A stretch of DNA of 64,000 nt from an uncultured Clostridia bacterium (GCA_934271275.1 CAKQRD010000002.1:62001-126000); one strand, 5' to 3'. Positions 52,753 to 61,739 are shown, numbered from the stretch's first letter. Made by a program: numbers and translations. The notes: generated from the letters alone by a model not told the origin.

Positions 52753-54689
52753 CAATATACCGCCTTGATTATTCTGTCTTTCCCTTCGTAGTCTTTTATA
52801 ACTTTAATTTCTTCGGCTTTCTTTAATAACTTTACGACTTCTTCCGCCTGATCGTAACCTATTTCGAGAAAAAGCGCGCCGCCCTTTTTAAGATGCTTTT
52901 TAGCGGCTTTCGCTATTATTCTGTAAAAATCGAGTCCGTCCTCGCCGCCGTCGAGCGCGATTTTCGGCTCGAAGCTTATTTCTTTTTGCAGACTGTCTAT
53001 ATCGCCGGTTTTAATATACGGCGGATTAGAAATAATAACGTCGAACTCTCTGTCCTTCAGATTTTCAAACGCGTCCGACAAAACGAATTCTATCTCCGCG
53101 CCGTTTATTTCCGCATTCCCTTTCGCGAGCGACAACGCGCCCTCCGAAATATCGGAAGCGGTCACCTTTGCCCCGCTTTCCTTTTTTACCGCCACGGCTA
53201 TCGCGCCGCTGCCCGTGCAAAGGTCGAGAACCTCGCTGTCTTTTCCTATAACGCCGAGCGCGTTTTCAACTAGCAGCTCCGTTTCGGGACGAGGAATAAG
53301 CGCTCTTTCGTCCACTTTGATTTTATAACCGTAAAAATCGGTATCGCCGACACAATACCAAAGCGGTTTGCCCGTCAGCCTTTCTTCAACGAGTTTATTC
53401 ACCTTTTCGACGAGCGACGGCGAAACGAGTTTATCGGAGTCAAGCTCGTCGCGTTTTACGCCGATAGTTAAAGAAACTATCCACTCCGCTTCCGCGCTCT
53501 CGTCTATTCCGCCCGCTTTCAATTTCTCTGAAACACGAGAAAGAAGTTCGCGGCGTTTTTCCGCGGTGACGAATTTCTTTTCGGGGATAGTCGGATCCGC
53601 GTCCATTTGAAGCACCGCGTTAAAGGCGGTTATGGCGACTTCGAGCATATCGTCCGTAGGCTCTTTGGTGGTTATTCTTTGCAGAAGAAGACCGGGGACT
53701 TTCAGCGGAAGCACGAGCGGGCTTTTGGTTTTGGCAAGAGCTTTTAACAGCTCGTAAGAAAGTCCCGCGACGACGGGCAGAAGAAGGAGTTTACACAAAA
53801 CCCTCAACGCCCCGTTAAGCTCCCCTCCGACGAGCGACTCGAAGCACGCGAAAACTATTATGCTGATAACGAGTACGAAAACGATAAAGGTAGTTCCGCA
53901 CCTGTCGTGAACTCGGGTGCATTTTCTCGCGTTTTCAACGGTTAAAGGAAGCCCTTTTTCGTAACAGCTTATCGTTTTATGCTCCGCGCCGTGATACATA
54001 AACGTTCTTCTTATATCTTTAAGAAGGGAGCATAAAAGTATATACGAAACGAATATGAGGAGCTTTAAGCCGCCCTCGATAAAGTTTTTAGCCCATACGC
54101 CGAACGTTTGATTTTCGGGAAGAAACCATTTTTCAAACAATCCGCGCACGAACTGCGGAAGCCACATAAACAATAGTATTGCGAGCGCAAGCCCTATTAT
54201 CATAGATATTCCGCTCACAACGCTCATTACGTTGATTTTAAGCTTTTCCGAAACCCATTTCTCGAATTTAGAGGGTTCTCCCTCGCCGTAAACGTCCGCG
54301 GAACGCATAAGACACGCCGTGCCGCCGACGAGCGACTGCACGAACGAATATACCCCGCGCACTATCGGCAGACGGAAAAAGAAATTTCTTTCTTTTACGG
54401 GCTTAACGCGCTTCGTTTCGAGACGGATAATTCCGTCTTCGTCTCTTACGGCAAGAGCCTCCGAGCTTGCGCCGCGCATCATAACGCCTTCCAAAACGGC
54501 TTGACCGCCGATAGAAGTTACGCGCTTTTTAGCTTTCGCCGCCTTTTTCTCGGCTTTTCTTGCCGCTTTTATCTCGGCCTTGATTTTCGGGTTTTCGCCG
54601 CTTGCATTGCCGTCGCAGACATTTTCCGCCGCACCGCCGCTCTCGCCGAAGTTATCGGCATTAAGTTCTTTAATATTTTCGTCAGACAT
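52752..54689 (-). CDS. prmC: Fusion of YqhQ-like DUF1385 membrane protein with PrmC methyltransferase
   Basis: 645 residues in one uninterrupted frame. Residues about 1-55: acidic then Lys/Ala-rich. About 55-335: DUF1385 (GGQAVLEGVMMRG, MYHGAEHKTISCYE, RCGTTFIVFVLVISIIVF) with several membrane helices. About 345-645: PrmC, with the helical N-terminal domain, LIPRPETE (467-471), DLCTGSGAIA (489-498) and catalytic NPPY (555-558). PrmC methylates the GGQ glutamine of release factors. In many Firmicutes yqhQ and prmC are adjacent separate genes between rpmE and prfA; here they are one. No ribosome site is evident at the start. Confidence 0.9.
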   Translation of the reverse strand: MSDENIKELNADNFGESGGAAENVCDGNASGENPKIKAEIKAARKAEKKAAKAKKRVTSIGGQAVLEGVMMRGASSEALAVRDEDGIIRLETKRVKPVKERNFFFRLPIVRGVYSFVQSLVGGTACLMRSADVYGEGEPSKFEKWVSEKLKINVMSVVSGISMIIGLALAILLFMWLPQFVRGLFEKWFLPENQTFGVWAKNFIEGGLKLLIFVSYILLCSLLKDIRRTFMYHGAEHKTISCYEKGLPLTVENARKCTRVHDRCGTTFIVFVLVISIIVFACFESLVGGELNGALRVLCKLLLLPVVAGLSYELLKALAKTKSPLVLPLKVPGLLLQRITTKEPTDDMLEVAITAFNAVLQMDADPTIPEKKFVTAEKRRELLSRVSEKLKAGGIDESAEAEWIVSLTIGVKRDELDSDKLVSPSLVEKVNKLVEERLTGKPLWYCVGDTDFYGYKIKVDERALIPRPETELLVENALGVIGKDSEVLDLCTGSGAIAVAVKKESGAKVTASDISEGALSLAKGNAEINGAEIEFVLSDAFENLKDREFDVIISNPPYIKTGDIDSLQKEISFEPKIALDGGEDGLDFYRIIAKAAKKHLKKGGALFLEIGYDQAEEVVKLLKKAEEIKVIKDYEGKDRIIKAVY

Positions 54690-54699
54690 TAAGAAAAAA

Positions 54700-54753
54700 A
54701 ATAAAAATAAAAGAAAAAGCGGCTTTAAGGGTAGTAAATACTCTTAAAGCCGC
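54700..54753 (-). terminator. Terminator after rpmE
   Basis: About 15 bp of pairing, GCGGCTTTAAG (54719-54729) with CTTAAAGCCGC (54743-54753), followed on the minus strand by a long T-rich stretch that reaches the next start codon. Confidence 0.9.
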
Positions 54754-54765
54754 GAAGCAAACGTA

Positions 54766-54975
54766 TTATTTTGCCTTGCCGTATCTCTTGTTGAATTTGT
54801 CAACGCGGCCGCCGGTATCCACCAACTTTTGCTTACCCGTAAAGAAAGGATGGCATTTGGAACAAATATCAACCTTTATAACGTCAGTTTTTTTAGTAGA
54901 ACCGGTTTTGAAAGTTTCGCCGCAGGCACATTGAACCGTTACTTCATGATAATCCGGATGTATTCCCTGTTTCAT
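54766..54975 (-). CDS. rpmE: 50S ribosomal protein L31
   Basis: 69 residues from the ATG at 54975 (MKQGIHPDYH). Zinc-type L31: Cys in QCACGETF and CSKCHPFFTGKQ give the four-cysteine site. The end KFNKRYG is standard. Its promoter has TTGACT-17-TATAAT. Followed by the yqhQ-prmC and prfA genes, a gene order shared with other Firmicutes. Confidence 0.97.
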   Translation of the reverse strand: MKQGIHPDYHEVTVQCACGETFKTGSTKKTDVIKVDICSKCHPFFTGKQKLVDTGGRVDKFNKRYGKAK

Positions 54976-55004
54976 AAAACACCTCAAAATTTATTTACCG
55001 TGTA

Positions 55005-55033
55005 ATTATAAAACATTTTTTATTTTTAGTCAA
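55005..55033 (-). promoter_or_regulatory. Promoter of rpmE
   Basis: Minus strand TTGACT (55028-55033), 17-base spacer, TATAAT (55005-55010). Confidence 0.8.
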
Positions 55034-55088
55034 CTATATCCGCCTTATTTTTCGCGTTTTTATCAAAAGTTTTACTTATACCCCGCGC

Positions 55089-55132
55089 AATCGGAGCGTA
55101 ATCGGGGAACAATCGGGGTGTAATCGCGGCGC
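55089..55132. repeat. Four tandem copies of an 11-base unit
   Basis: Units start at 55089, 55100, 55111 and 55122, each AATCG(G/C)(A/G)G followed by three variable bases. Confidence 0.6.
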
Positions 55133-55274
55133 AAACGTAGACGCGAACGGAGAGCGAGCAAGACTATCCCCAAACACAAGCGGGGTGCGAGCAAGATGCA
55201 AACGGGCGCTACGAGAAATTCGGTCAGATTCTCCCGCCCGCGAGGCAATATTTTTTCGCGGCGTGGTTATTTGC

Positions 55275-55303
55275 TTGATTTTTTTTGCGTTTTGATATAT
55301 ACT
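55275..55303 (+). promoter_or_regulatory. Promoter of the dehydrogenase-like gene
   Basis: TTGATT (55275-55280), 17-base spacer, TATACT (55298-55303). Confidence 0.65.
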
Positions 55304-55334
55304 TTATTGCAAAGTTCAAAAAAACGGAGTGCTT

Positions 55335-56351
55335 ATGAAAGGTTGGAAGCTCGTTAAGCCCCATACTCTCGAAGAAAAGGAGCTTGCGGAAACCGAAAAT
55401 ACAACGGCTTGCACGAAGGTGAGAATTACTAAGGCTCTCCTTTCCCTTTCGGACGTTTTGTGCTATCGCGGCGATATCGACTGCGAAAACGTCGTTCTCG
55501 GAAGCTCGGGCATAGGCGTCGTTTCCGAAACGGAAGCGAACCTGTTCGGTTTAGAGAAAGGCAAGCACATTTACGTCGAACCGTGTAAGGAATGCGGCGA
55601 ATGTTACAACTGCAAAAACCGCGAATTCGACAAATGCCTCGACAGGCTCGTCGCGGGCGAAGATTACGACGGATTTTTAAGCGACTTTATGTCCGTTCCG
55701 CACGAAAAACTGTTCGTTCTCCCCGAGAGCGTTTCCGATTTCGAGGCGTTGTTTATAGACCATATTTCCCTTGCCGTCGCCGTGGTTGATAAGCTCGGCG
55801 TGCAGAAGGGCGATTACGTCGCGATACTCGGCGCGAACAACTTCGGCAACATTCTCGCCCAGCTCCTCATTTATTATCAGGCGGTTCCCATCGTTTTAAC
55901 CAACGACGAAGAAGATTACGAAATAGCCAAAAAGTCGGGCGTTTACTACGTTTTGGGCAAAGACGACAATTGGCAGAAAGAAGTCTCTTCCATAACGAGC
56001 GGCAGAATGGCGGATAAAGCGGTGTTCATTTACGAATCTAATATCCCCATAATAAAAGCCTTCTCCCTCGCCTCGTTCAACGCGGCGGTGGCGATAACGG
56101 GCGTGACTTCGGGCAGTATTTCCATTTCTTTTACGCAGGCAATCAAAAAACAGCTCGACATTCTTTGCATAAACAACGGCTACGGCAACGCGGCTTCCGC
56201 GATAAACCTTATCGCGAACAAGGCGATAAATCTTTCGCAGTTAAAGCTCGCTTCCGCAACCTACGAATCCGTTCCCGAAACGTTTGAAAAACTCTCGAAA
56301 GAATACGACGAGACGGGCAAAATTTACGAAACGGTCATCGACCTTATTTAA
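55335..56351 (+). CDS. Zinc-type medium-chain alcohol dehydrogenase-like protein
   Basis: 338 residues from the ATG at 55335 (ACGGAG upstream; a GTG two codons earlier is less well placed). MDR fold: an N-terminal GroES-like half with four cysteines, PCKECGECYNCKNREFDKC (about 86-104), as in the structural zinc lobe, then a Rossmann half with VAILGANNFGNILAQL (about 160). The usual GHE motif of the catalytic zinc is not seen, so the N-terminal half is divergent. Substrate unknown. Own promoter and strong terminator, so single-gene unit. Confidence 0.85.
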   Translation: MKGWKLVKPHTLEEKELAETENTTACTKVRITKALLSLSDVLCYRGDIDCENVVLGSSGIGVVSETEANLFGLEKGKHIYVEPCKECGECYNCKNREFDKCLDRLVAGEDYDGFLSDFMSVPHEKLFVLPESVSDFEALFIDHISLAVAVVDKLGVQKGDYVAILGANNFGNILAQLLIYYQAVPIVLTNDEEDYEIAKKSGVYYVLGKDDNWQKEVSSITSGRMADKAVFIYESNIPIIKAFSLASFNAAVAITGVTSGSISISFTQAIKKQLDILCINNGYGNAASAINLIANKAINLSQLKLASATYESVPETFEKLSKEYDETGKIYETVIDLI

Positions 56352-56409
56352 TTTACGAAACGGTTTCGTACTTTAATTATTGATTTTATATAATACTTTT
56401 TTTATTAAA

Positions 56410-56457
56410 AACCTCCCGCGGCGGCTCGTTGCCGCCGCGGGAGGTTTACTTTTTTTC
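56410..56457 (+). terminator. Terminator after the dehydrogenase-like gene
   Basis: 16-bp perfect arms at 56410-56425 and 56431-56446 with a five-base loop, followed by TAC and seven T. T-rich on the minus side too, so probably bidirectional and shared with nahK. Confidence 0.92.
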
Positions 56458-56475
56458 AATAGATTTAATTTTGGT

Positions 56476-56530
56476 TTTACTTCGCGTTTTGAATTTACTT
56501 CGCTTTTTGGACTTTACTTCGCGTATTTTC
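56476..56530. repeat. Triplicated 3' end of nahK
   Basis: TTTACTTCGC occurs at about 56476, 56494 and 56513, spaced 18 and 19 bases. The last copy contains the nahK stop and final codons; the other two lie downstream of it. Confidence 0.7.
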
Positions 56531-57611
56531 TTATAATCGCCTGCATTTCGGGAAGGCGTTTTTCCATAAGCGAAACGAGCTTAAACTGCGTTCTCGCGCG
56601 GTCGAGATTGTGATTTTCTCTCGAAGTTCTGAAATACACGTCGCCGCGGAGATAATCTTCTAAAAATCTTATGCCGCACTCGTAGGTCATCATAATCGCG
56701 CCGAGCGGCAAATTATCGAGTTCCGCTTCCGTCAGGCAGCCTTTAAGCTCGGACAAATACCCCTTTGCGTACACGTCGAAAAGCTCCAAAGAGAAATCGA
56801 CTTTATCGAGATTCGGTTCGTCCTCCGCCGCGGTATTGCAGCCGAAACGAATACTGTCGCCGAAGTCGTAACACGTCGAACCCGGCATAATGGTATCGAG
56901 ATCTATAACCGCAAGGGCTTTATTCGTCTTCGCGTCGAACAAAACGTTGTTAAGTTTGGTGTCGTTATGCGTAACCCTCGAAGGAATTTCCTTAGAAGCA
57001 AGCTTATCCACGATTTTACCCGTCATGTCCTTTCTCGCAAGCGCGAATTCTATTTCCGCTTTTACGGAATCTTTTCTTCCCGCTTCGTTTTCTTCTATCG
57101 CGTTAAGAAGGTCGTTAAAACGCTTTTTCGTATCGTGGAACTGCGGAATCGACTCGTATAAAAGCGACGCGTCGAAATCCGCAAGCATTGCCGCGAAACG
57201 CCCGAACGCAACCGCCGACTGATAAAATATTTCGGGGTTTTCCGCTATCTGATACGCCGCGGAATCTTCTATGAAAAGATATACTCTGAAATAATTTTCG
57301 CCGTCCGTCCAGAACACTTTTTCGTCTTTTGCGGGAATAAGCGTCATGGTTTCTCTGTCGGAATCGCCTCCGCGCGCCGTAACGATTTTTCTCGCAAATT
57401 CGGTAACGAGTTTAATGTTGTTCATAAGCCGCGGAACGTCTTTGAAAATCTTGTTGTTCACGCGCTGCAATATATATTGTTTTTTACCGCCGTTCGCGGT
57501 AGTTTTAACAAGATAAGTATCGTTTATATGTCCTGCGCCGTAGCGTTCGCAATAAGTGACTTCTCCTTCAATCCCGAAATGCGCGCACGCACCCAAAGCG
57601 TCGTAACCCAT
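56514..57611 (-). CDS. nahK: N-acetylhexosamine 1-kinase-like phosphotransferase
   Basis: 365 residues. Phosphotransferase fold of the aminoglycoside kinase (APH) superfamily: N-terminal GAGHINDTYLV, YILQRVNNKIFKDV, catalytic loop VTHNDTKLNNVLF (about 220) and metal-binding IDLDT. These match NahK of lacto-N-biose/galacto-N-biose pathways, which makes GlcNAc-1-P or GalNAc-1-P. No phosphorylase (lnpA) is adjacent, so the pathway role is inferred. AGGAGG-like CGGAGGAA before ATG; promoter about 80 bases upstream. Confidence 0.85.
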   Translation of the reverse strand: MGYDALGACAHFGIEGEVTYCERYGAGHINDTYLVKTTANGGKKQYILQRVNNKIFKDVPRLMNNIKLVTEFARKIVTARGGDSDRETMTLIPAKDEKVFWTDGENYFRVYLFIEDSAAYQIAENPEIFYQSAVAFGRFAAMLADFDASLLYESIPQFHDTKKRFNDLLNAIEENEAGRKDSVKAEIEFALARKDMTGKIVDKLASKEIPSRVTHNDTKLNNVLFDAKTNKALAVIDLDTIMPGSTCYDFGDSIRFGCNTAAEDEPNLDKVDFSLELFDVYAKGYLSELKGCLTEAELDNLPLGAIMMTYECGIRFLEDYLRGDVYFRTSRENHNLDRARTQFKLVSLMEKRLPEMQAIIRKYAK

Positions 57612-57669
57612 AAAGCTTTAATTCCTCCGTAAAATCGGCTCTGTGCCGAATGCTTTTTCATTCTACTAT

Positions 57670-57698
57670 ATTGTAAGTTTTCGGAGGGGTTTTGTCAA
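57670..57698 (-). promoter_or_regulatory. Promoter of nahK
   Basis: Minus strand TTGACA (57693-57698), 17-base spacer, TACAAT (57670-57675). Confidence 0.8.
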
Positions 57699-57759
57699 GC
57701 TAAATTTTGCCGTTTTCTTTGTATCTGAAAAGGTTTTTTCGTTTTTACGCATACAAAAA

Positions 57760-57799
57760 AAGCGCGGGCGAGAAAGTAATCTTTCTCGCCCGCGCTTTA
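57760..57799 (-). terminator. Terminator after the second LRR lipoprotein gene
   Basis: 18-bp arms (57760-57777 and 57782-57799) with a four-base loop, followed on the minus strand by seven T. Confidence 0.93.
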
Positions 57800-57825
57800 C
57801 TCTTATCGTCGCGCCGATAAAATTA

Positions 57826-59766
57826 TTATTTCTTCTCCTCTTCGCCGCCGAGGACGAATACGTTGACCTTTTTAAGAGTCGGGTTATCATCCGCGTTCAT
57901 TTCGTATTCACTTTCTAAGTTTTCGACAACGTTTTCGTAAAATTCGCTTTCGACGTACAGATTTTCCGTTAATCTCAAAATCGTCCTGAATTCTTCCCAT
58001 TCGCGACTAACGCGCTGATAAACGTCGGGATTCTCGGTTTTATAAGCGTAAAAATTAGTAACAAAGGCTTCCGTCTTTTCGTACCCGCGAAGCTTTGCGT
58101 ACTCGAAATAAGCCTCTTTTTTCGGAACTTCCTGCGGAATACGTTCGTCTACCTTTGCCCAGTATTCGTTATACGGCTCGTATGTTTCGTCGGGACATTC
58201 GTAAGTATATTCACGTCCGAACACAGCGACTTGCACGCTGCAATTATCGTTTATATAAAGATTTTCTATCGAACCGAGTTCCTTATAAATACCGTCTTCG
58301 TAAAACGGCAACGTTCCGAATACTATACTTATATCGCCCGTTTCGCTCTTGCCGGTATACGCGGTTAAATCCAGCGTTTCCATAGCCGAGGTTACGATTA
58401 TTTTTCCCGCTATCTTTTTCACCGTTTTCGGCAATACGAAATTTTTAACTTTGGTAAAAGACGTTAAAAAATATCTCGTCTTGTTATAAACGTGATCCTT
58501 GCCCGCAAAATACTCGTCGTCCTCGCCTATCTGCGTAAGCGCGCCGTTATCGGGATCTTCAAAAACGATTTCCTCTAAATATTGCGGATAGCAAAGCGCG
58601 GAATCGCCTATTTTCTTGACGTGCTTCGGTATAATCAGCTTTTTCGTTGCGGGAACGGAATATTTGCCGAGAACGGTAACGCCTTCGGGAACTGTATAGC
58701 TGTCTCTGACGGACACCGAGGGCATATCGCCTATATAGTCGTTGACGAACGTATTATCCCTCTGCTTCGCCACGATAGCCACAGCGTCCTTTTCCACGAG
58801 CGTTTCGCCTTTCGTAAGACTTTTTGCCGTCAGGTACTTATCGCCCGTATAGCCCATAGTATCGGTCATAAACGGAATTATGCAGGCTTTGGCAAAACCG
58901 AAGTCCTTTTCCTCCACGACGTAATTATGCCCGTCGAAGGTAGCGAAAGAAAATTCTTTAAGCAACAATCTGAAATCGGAAAGTTCGAGTTTGGAAAAGT
59001 CGTAACTGCCCTTTTCTTCAAATTTCGCGTCCACTATGTATTTTTCGCTGTCGTAATATACGAAACGCATCTGATACTCGTTGCCGTACCTCTGATAATG
59101 CGCGAGCGTAAAGTCGAACTTGCCGTTCTCGTATTCTTTGAAAAACATATTCACGCAACTTTCGTTCTCTTCTCCATAGCTTACCGCGTCTACGCACGAC
59201 GAACCGAGAAATTCGTACCCGCCGTCCTTTTCGGTCACGCGGACGTGCATATACGAATCGCCTTCTATAAAGCTGTACGTTTTGCCGAAGCTCCCGTCGC
59301 CCATAACCTCCGCTACGGACTTTGCAAGAACGGCTATATTAAGCCCCTGATAAAGCGCGCTGCTCGTCGCTTTGTATCTTTCCCGCGCGTCAAGCTCCAC
59401 GTCTTTAAGATCGTCGCCGATATGTGCTTTAAGCGCGGTAAAGAGAGGCGCGGTGACGGACGCAGGGCGATCCGAATAAACGCTTACCCCGCTTTTTGCC
59501 GCGACGGCAGACCGCATTGCCTGCGCACCCCGAACGCCCTGTGCGCTTTGCTCGGAAGCCGCCGAAGAGTCGGAAGAAGCGGCTTTTTTGGTGTAGCCGG
59601 CAGATTCAAACGTGCCTTCCACGACCTCGGACATTATGCCGACCTTCTCGAACGTTCTTTTACTTCCGCCGAGACCGCCCAAAATACTGCACGCGGAAAG
59701 CGTAAACGCCGAAATCGCAAGGCACGCCGCCGCGGTTATCGCTAAAAATTTCTTTCTTGTTTTCAT
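57826..59766 (-). CDS. Lipoprotein with short leucine-rich-repeat region
   Basis: 646 residues. Lipobox TLSAC (Cys about 26). A Ser/Ala/Gln-rich linker (about 60-95) precedes a mixed domain (about 100-345) of unknown type. BspA-type LRR_5 repeats follow (about 350-480: YTVPEGVTVLGKYSVPATKK, LIIPKHVKKIGDSALCYP), then a helical, Tyr/Glu-rich C-terminus. Probably displayed on the cell surface. No good promoter lies in the short gap after the GGGtGRT gene, whose terminator sits just upstream. Confidence 0.8.
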   Translation of the reverse strand: MKTRKKFLAITAAACLAISAFTLSACSILGGLGGSKRTFEKVGIMSEVVEGTFESAGYTKKAASSDSSAASEQSAQGVRGAQAMRSAVAAKSGVSVYSDRPASVTAPLFTALKAHIGDDLKDVELDARERYKATSSALYQGLNIAVLAKSVAEVMGDGSFGKTYSFIEGDSYMHVRVTEKDGGYEFLGSSCVDAVSYGEENESCVNMFFKEYENGKFDFTLAHYQRYGNEYQMRFVYYDSEKYIVDAKFEEKGSYDFSKLELSDFRLLLKEFSFATFDGHNYVVEEKDFGFAKACIIPFMTDTMGYTGDKYLTAKSLTKGETLVEKDAVAIVAKQRDNTFVNDYIGDMPSVSVRDSYTVPEGVTVLGKYSVPATKKLIIPKHVKKIGDSALCYPQYLEEIVFEDPDNGALTQIGEDDEYFAGKDHVYNKTRYFLTSFTKVKNFVLPKTVKKIAGKIIVTSAMETLDLTAYTGKSETGDISIVFGTLPFYEDGIYKELGSIENLYINDNCSVQVAVFGREYTYECPDETYEPYNEYWAKVDERIPQEVPKKEAYFEYAKLRGYEKTEAFVTNFYAYKTENPDVYQRVSREWEEFRTILRLTENLYVESEFYENVVENLESEYEMNADDNPTLKKVNVFVLGGEEEKK

Positions 59767-59793
59767 ATTTTTTCCCCGTCTGACAAACCTTAA

Positions 59794-59828
59794 AAGCGAC
59801 TCCGAAAAAATATCTTTCGGAGCCGCTT
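59794..59828 (-). terminator. Terminator after the GGGtGRT gene
   Basis: 14-bp arms with one G-T pair (59794-59807 and 59815-59828), loop of seven, followed by TTTT on the minus strand. Confidence 0.8.
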
Positions 59829-59841
59829 CTCGGATTATTGA

Positions 59842-60855
59842 TTATTTTTTAAGGCACTCTTCGACCGCGACCGCGCAAGCGACGGTTGCGCCTACCATCG
59901 GGTTGTTTCCCATACCGATAAGTCCCATCATCTCTACGTGAGCGGGAACGGACGAAGAGCCCGCGAACTGCGCGTCGGAGTGCATTCTGCCCATCGTGTC
60001 GGTCATACCGTAAGAAGAAGGTCCTGCAGCCATATTGTCGGGGTGGAGCGTTCTGCCCGTGCCGCCGCCAGATGCAACGGAGAAATACTTCTTGCCGTTT
60101 TCTACGCACCATTTTTTATAAGTGCCTGCAACGGGGTGCTGGAATCTCGTCGGGTTGGTGGAGTTGCCCGTTATGGATACGCCTACGTTTTCGAGCTTCA
60201 TTATAGCCACGCCTTCGGGAACGTTGTCCGCTCCGTAGCATTTTACGTTAGCTCTCGCGCCCTTGGAGAACGCGATTTCCTTTACTACCTTAACCTCTTC
60301 TTTATAAGGATCGAAGGTGGTTTCTACGTAAGTGAAGCCGTTGATTCTGGAAATGATATACGCCGCGTCCTTGCCGAGACCGTTGAGGATAACGCGGAGG
60401 GGTTTTACCCTTACTTTGTTTGCGTTAAGCGCGATTTTGATTGCGCCCTCCGCCGCCGCAAAGGATTCGTGTCCCGCAAGGAAGCAGAAACACTCGGTTT
60501 CTTCTGAAAGAAGCATTTTGCCGAGGTTGCCGTGACCTAAACCGACCTTTCTGTTTTCCGCAACCGAACCGGGGATACAGAAAGACTGCAAACCGACGCC
60601 GATATTCGCCGCCGCGGTAGCCGCGCTCTTGTCGCCCGTCTTTTCCGCCGCCTTTATGGCGATTGCAGAACCCACGGTGTACGCCCATTTAGCGTTTTCA
60701 AAACAAATCGGCTGGGTTTCCTGCGTTATGGTATAAGGGGAAATGCCCTTTTCTTCGCAAATTTTCTGACATTCGTCTATGGACGAAATGCCGTATTCTT
60801 TAAGAGTGGCGAGGATTTTCGCTTCTCTTCTTTCGTAACCTTCAAACTGAGCCAT
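59842..60855 (-). CDS. GGGtGRT family protein
   Basis: 337 residues, cytoplasmic. Named by the motif GGGTGRTLHP near residue 270; other conserved parts are ETQPICFENAKWAYTVGSA and CFCFLAGHESFAAAEGA. Members usually lie next to a NifU-like scaffold gene, exactly as here (14-base gap). Function is not established; a role in iron-sulfur or cysteine-linked metabolism is suggested only by the pairing. RBS AAGGAGG. Confidence 0.85.
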   Translation of the reverse strand: MAQFEGYERREAKILATLKEYGISSIDECQKICEEKGISPYTITQETQPICFENAKWAYTVGSAIAIKAAEKTGDKSAATAAANIGVGLQSFCIPGSVAENRKVGLGHGNLGKMLLSEETECFCFLAGHESFAAAEGAIKIALNANKVRVKPLRVILNGLGKDAAYIISRINGFTYVETTFDPYKEEVKVVKEIAFSKGARANVKCYGADNVPEGVAIMKLENVGVSITGNSTNPTRFQHPVAGTYKKWCVENGKKYFSVASGGGTGRTLHPDNMAAGPSSYGMTDTMGRMHSDAQFAGSSSVPAHVEMMGLIGMGNNPMVGATVACAVAVEECLKK

Positions 60856-60869
60856 AGTTCAACACCTCC

Positions 60870-61571
60870 TTACTCTTTGCGCGGGTCGATGTATTTGACC
60901 GCGCCGTCTTCTTTCTTAAAGCGACCGTAAGTGCCTTTCGCCTTTTCGTAAGCTTCGTTAGGCTCCATGCCCTTCTTTATAAAGTCGGTCATCTTGCCGA
61001 GCGATACGAACTCGTAGCCGATTACTTCGTCGTTCTCGTCGAGAGCCATTCTCGTGCAGTAACCTTCGGTCATTTCAAGGTATCTTACGCCCTTCGCTTT
61101 CGTGCCGTACATAGTGCCGACCATAGAACGCGCGCCCTTGCCGAGATCTTCCATACCCGCGCCGATTACAAGACCGTCTTCGGAGAACGCGGACTGCGAA
61201 CGACCGTATACTATCTGTAAAAAGAGTTCGCGCATCGCGGTGTTTATAGCGTCGCAGACAAGGTCTGTGTTAAGAGCTTCCAGAATGGTTTTGCCGGGGA
61301 GAATTTCCGCCGCCATAGCCGCCGAATGAGTCATTCCCGAACAGCCTATGGTTTCTACCAAAGCTTCCTCTATAATGCCGTTTTTAACGTTCAACGACAA
61401 TTTGCACGCGCCCTGTTGGGGTGCGCACCAGCCTACGCCGTGCGTATAAGCGGAAATATCTTTTATTTCCTTTGCTTCTACCCATTTGCCCTCTTCGGGA
61501 ATGGGAGCAGGTCCGTGGTGCGGACCTTTCGCTACGCAGCACATTTCTTTTACTTCTGCCGAATACTGCAT
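60870..61571 (-). CDS. NifU/IscU-like iron-sulfur scaffold protein
   Basis: 233 residues. The IscU-type core has three cysteines: one in VGWCAPQQGACKL, one in ETIGCSGMTHSAAMAAEIL, and one in CDAINTAMRELF (about 50-130). This arrangement could hold a nascent cluster. The C-terminal extension (about 140-233) is specific to the version paired with GGGtGRT proteins. RBS GGAGGG; promoter TTGTCA-18-TATACT upstream. First gene of a two-gene operon. Confidence 0.85.
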   Translation of the reverse strand: MQYSAEVKEMCCVAKGPHHGPAPIPEEGKWVEAKEIKDISAYTHGVGWCAPQQGACKLSLNVKNGIIEEALVETIGCSGMTHSAAMAAEILPGKTILEALNTDLVCDAINTAMRELFLQIVYGRSQSAFSEDGLVIGAGMEDLGKGARSMVGTMYGTKAKGVRYLEMTEGYCTRMALDENDEVIGYEFVSLGKMTDFIKKGMEPNEAYEKAKGTYGRFKKEDGAVKYIDPRKE

Positions 61572-61618
61572 AAAAATATGCCCTCCATAAAATTTCGTAA
61601 TGTATTAACTACGGTTTC

Positions 61619-61648
61619 AGTATACCACATTTCGTTTGCGATTGACAA
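61619..61648 (-). promoter_or_regulatory. Promoter of the NifU-like/GGGtGRT operon
   Basis: Minus strand TTGTCA (61643-61648), 18-base spacer, TATACT (61619-61624). Confidence 0.75.
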
Positions 61649-61739
61649 TCGTTTTTTAATGTTTTTAACCGCGTTTTTCGAGATTTTTCGTCTAACTATC
61701 TCGTGCGGTTTTATTTTATCGTTCATTGCGAAGTCCGTT

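Larger units (their letters stand above)
54976..55334. other. Divergent intergenic region between rpmE and the dehydrogenase gene
   Basis: 359 bases: rpmE promoter, an 11-base tandem repeat at 55089-55132, a G/C-rich stretch with no reading frame of note, and the plus-strand promoter at 55275-55303. Confidence 0.65.

Noticed and set aside
58582..59745. 387-residue plus-strand frame opposite the second LRR lipoprotein
   Set aside because: Antisense frame with Arg/Phe-rich composition; the minus-strand lipoprotein has a signal peptide and terminator.
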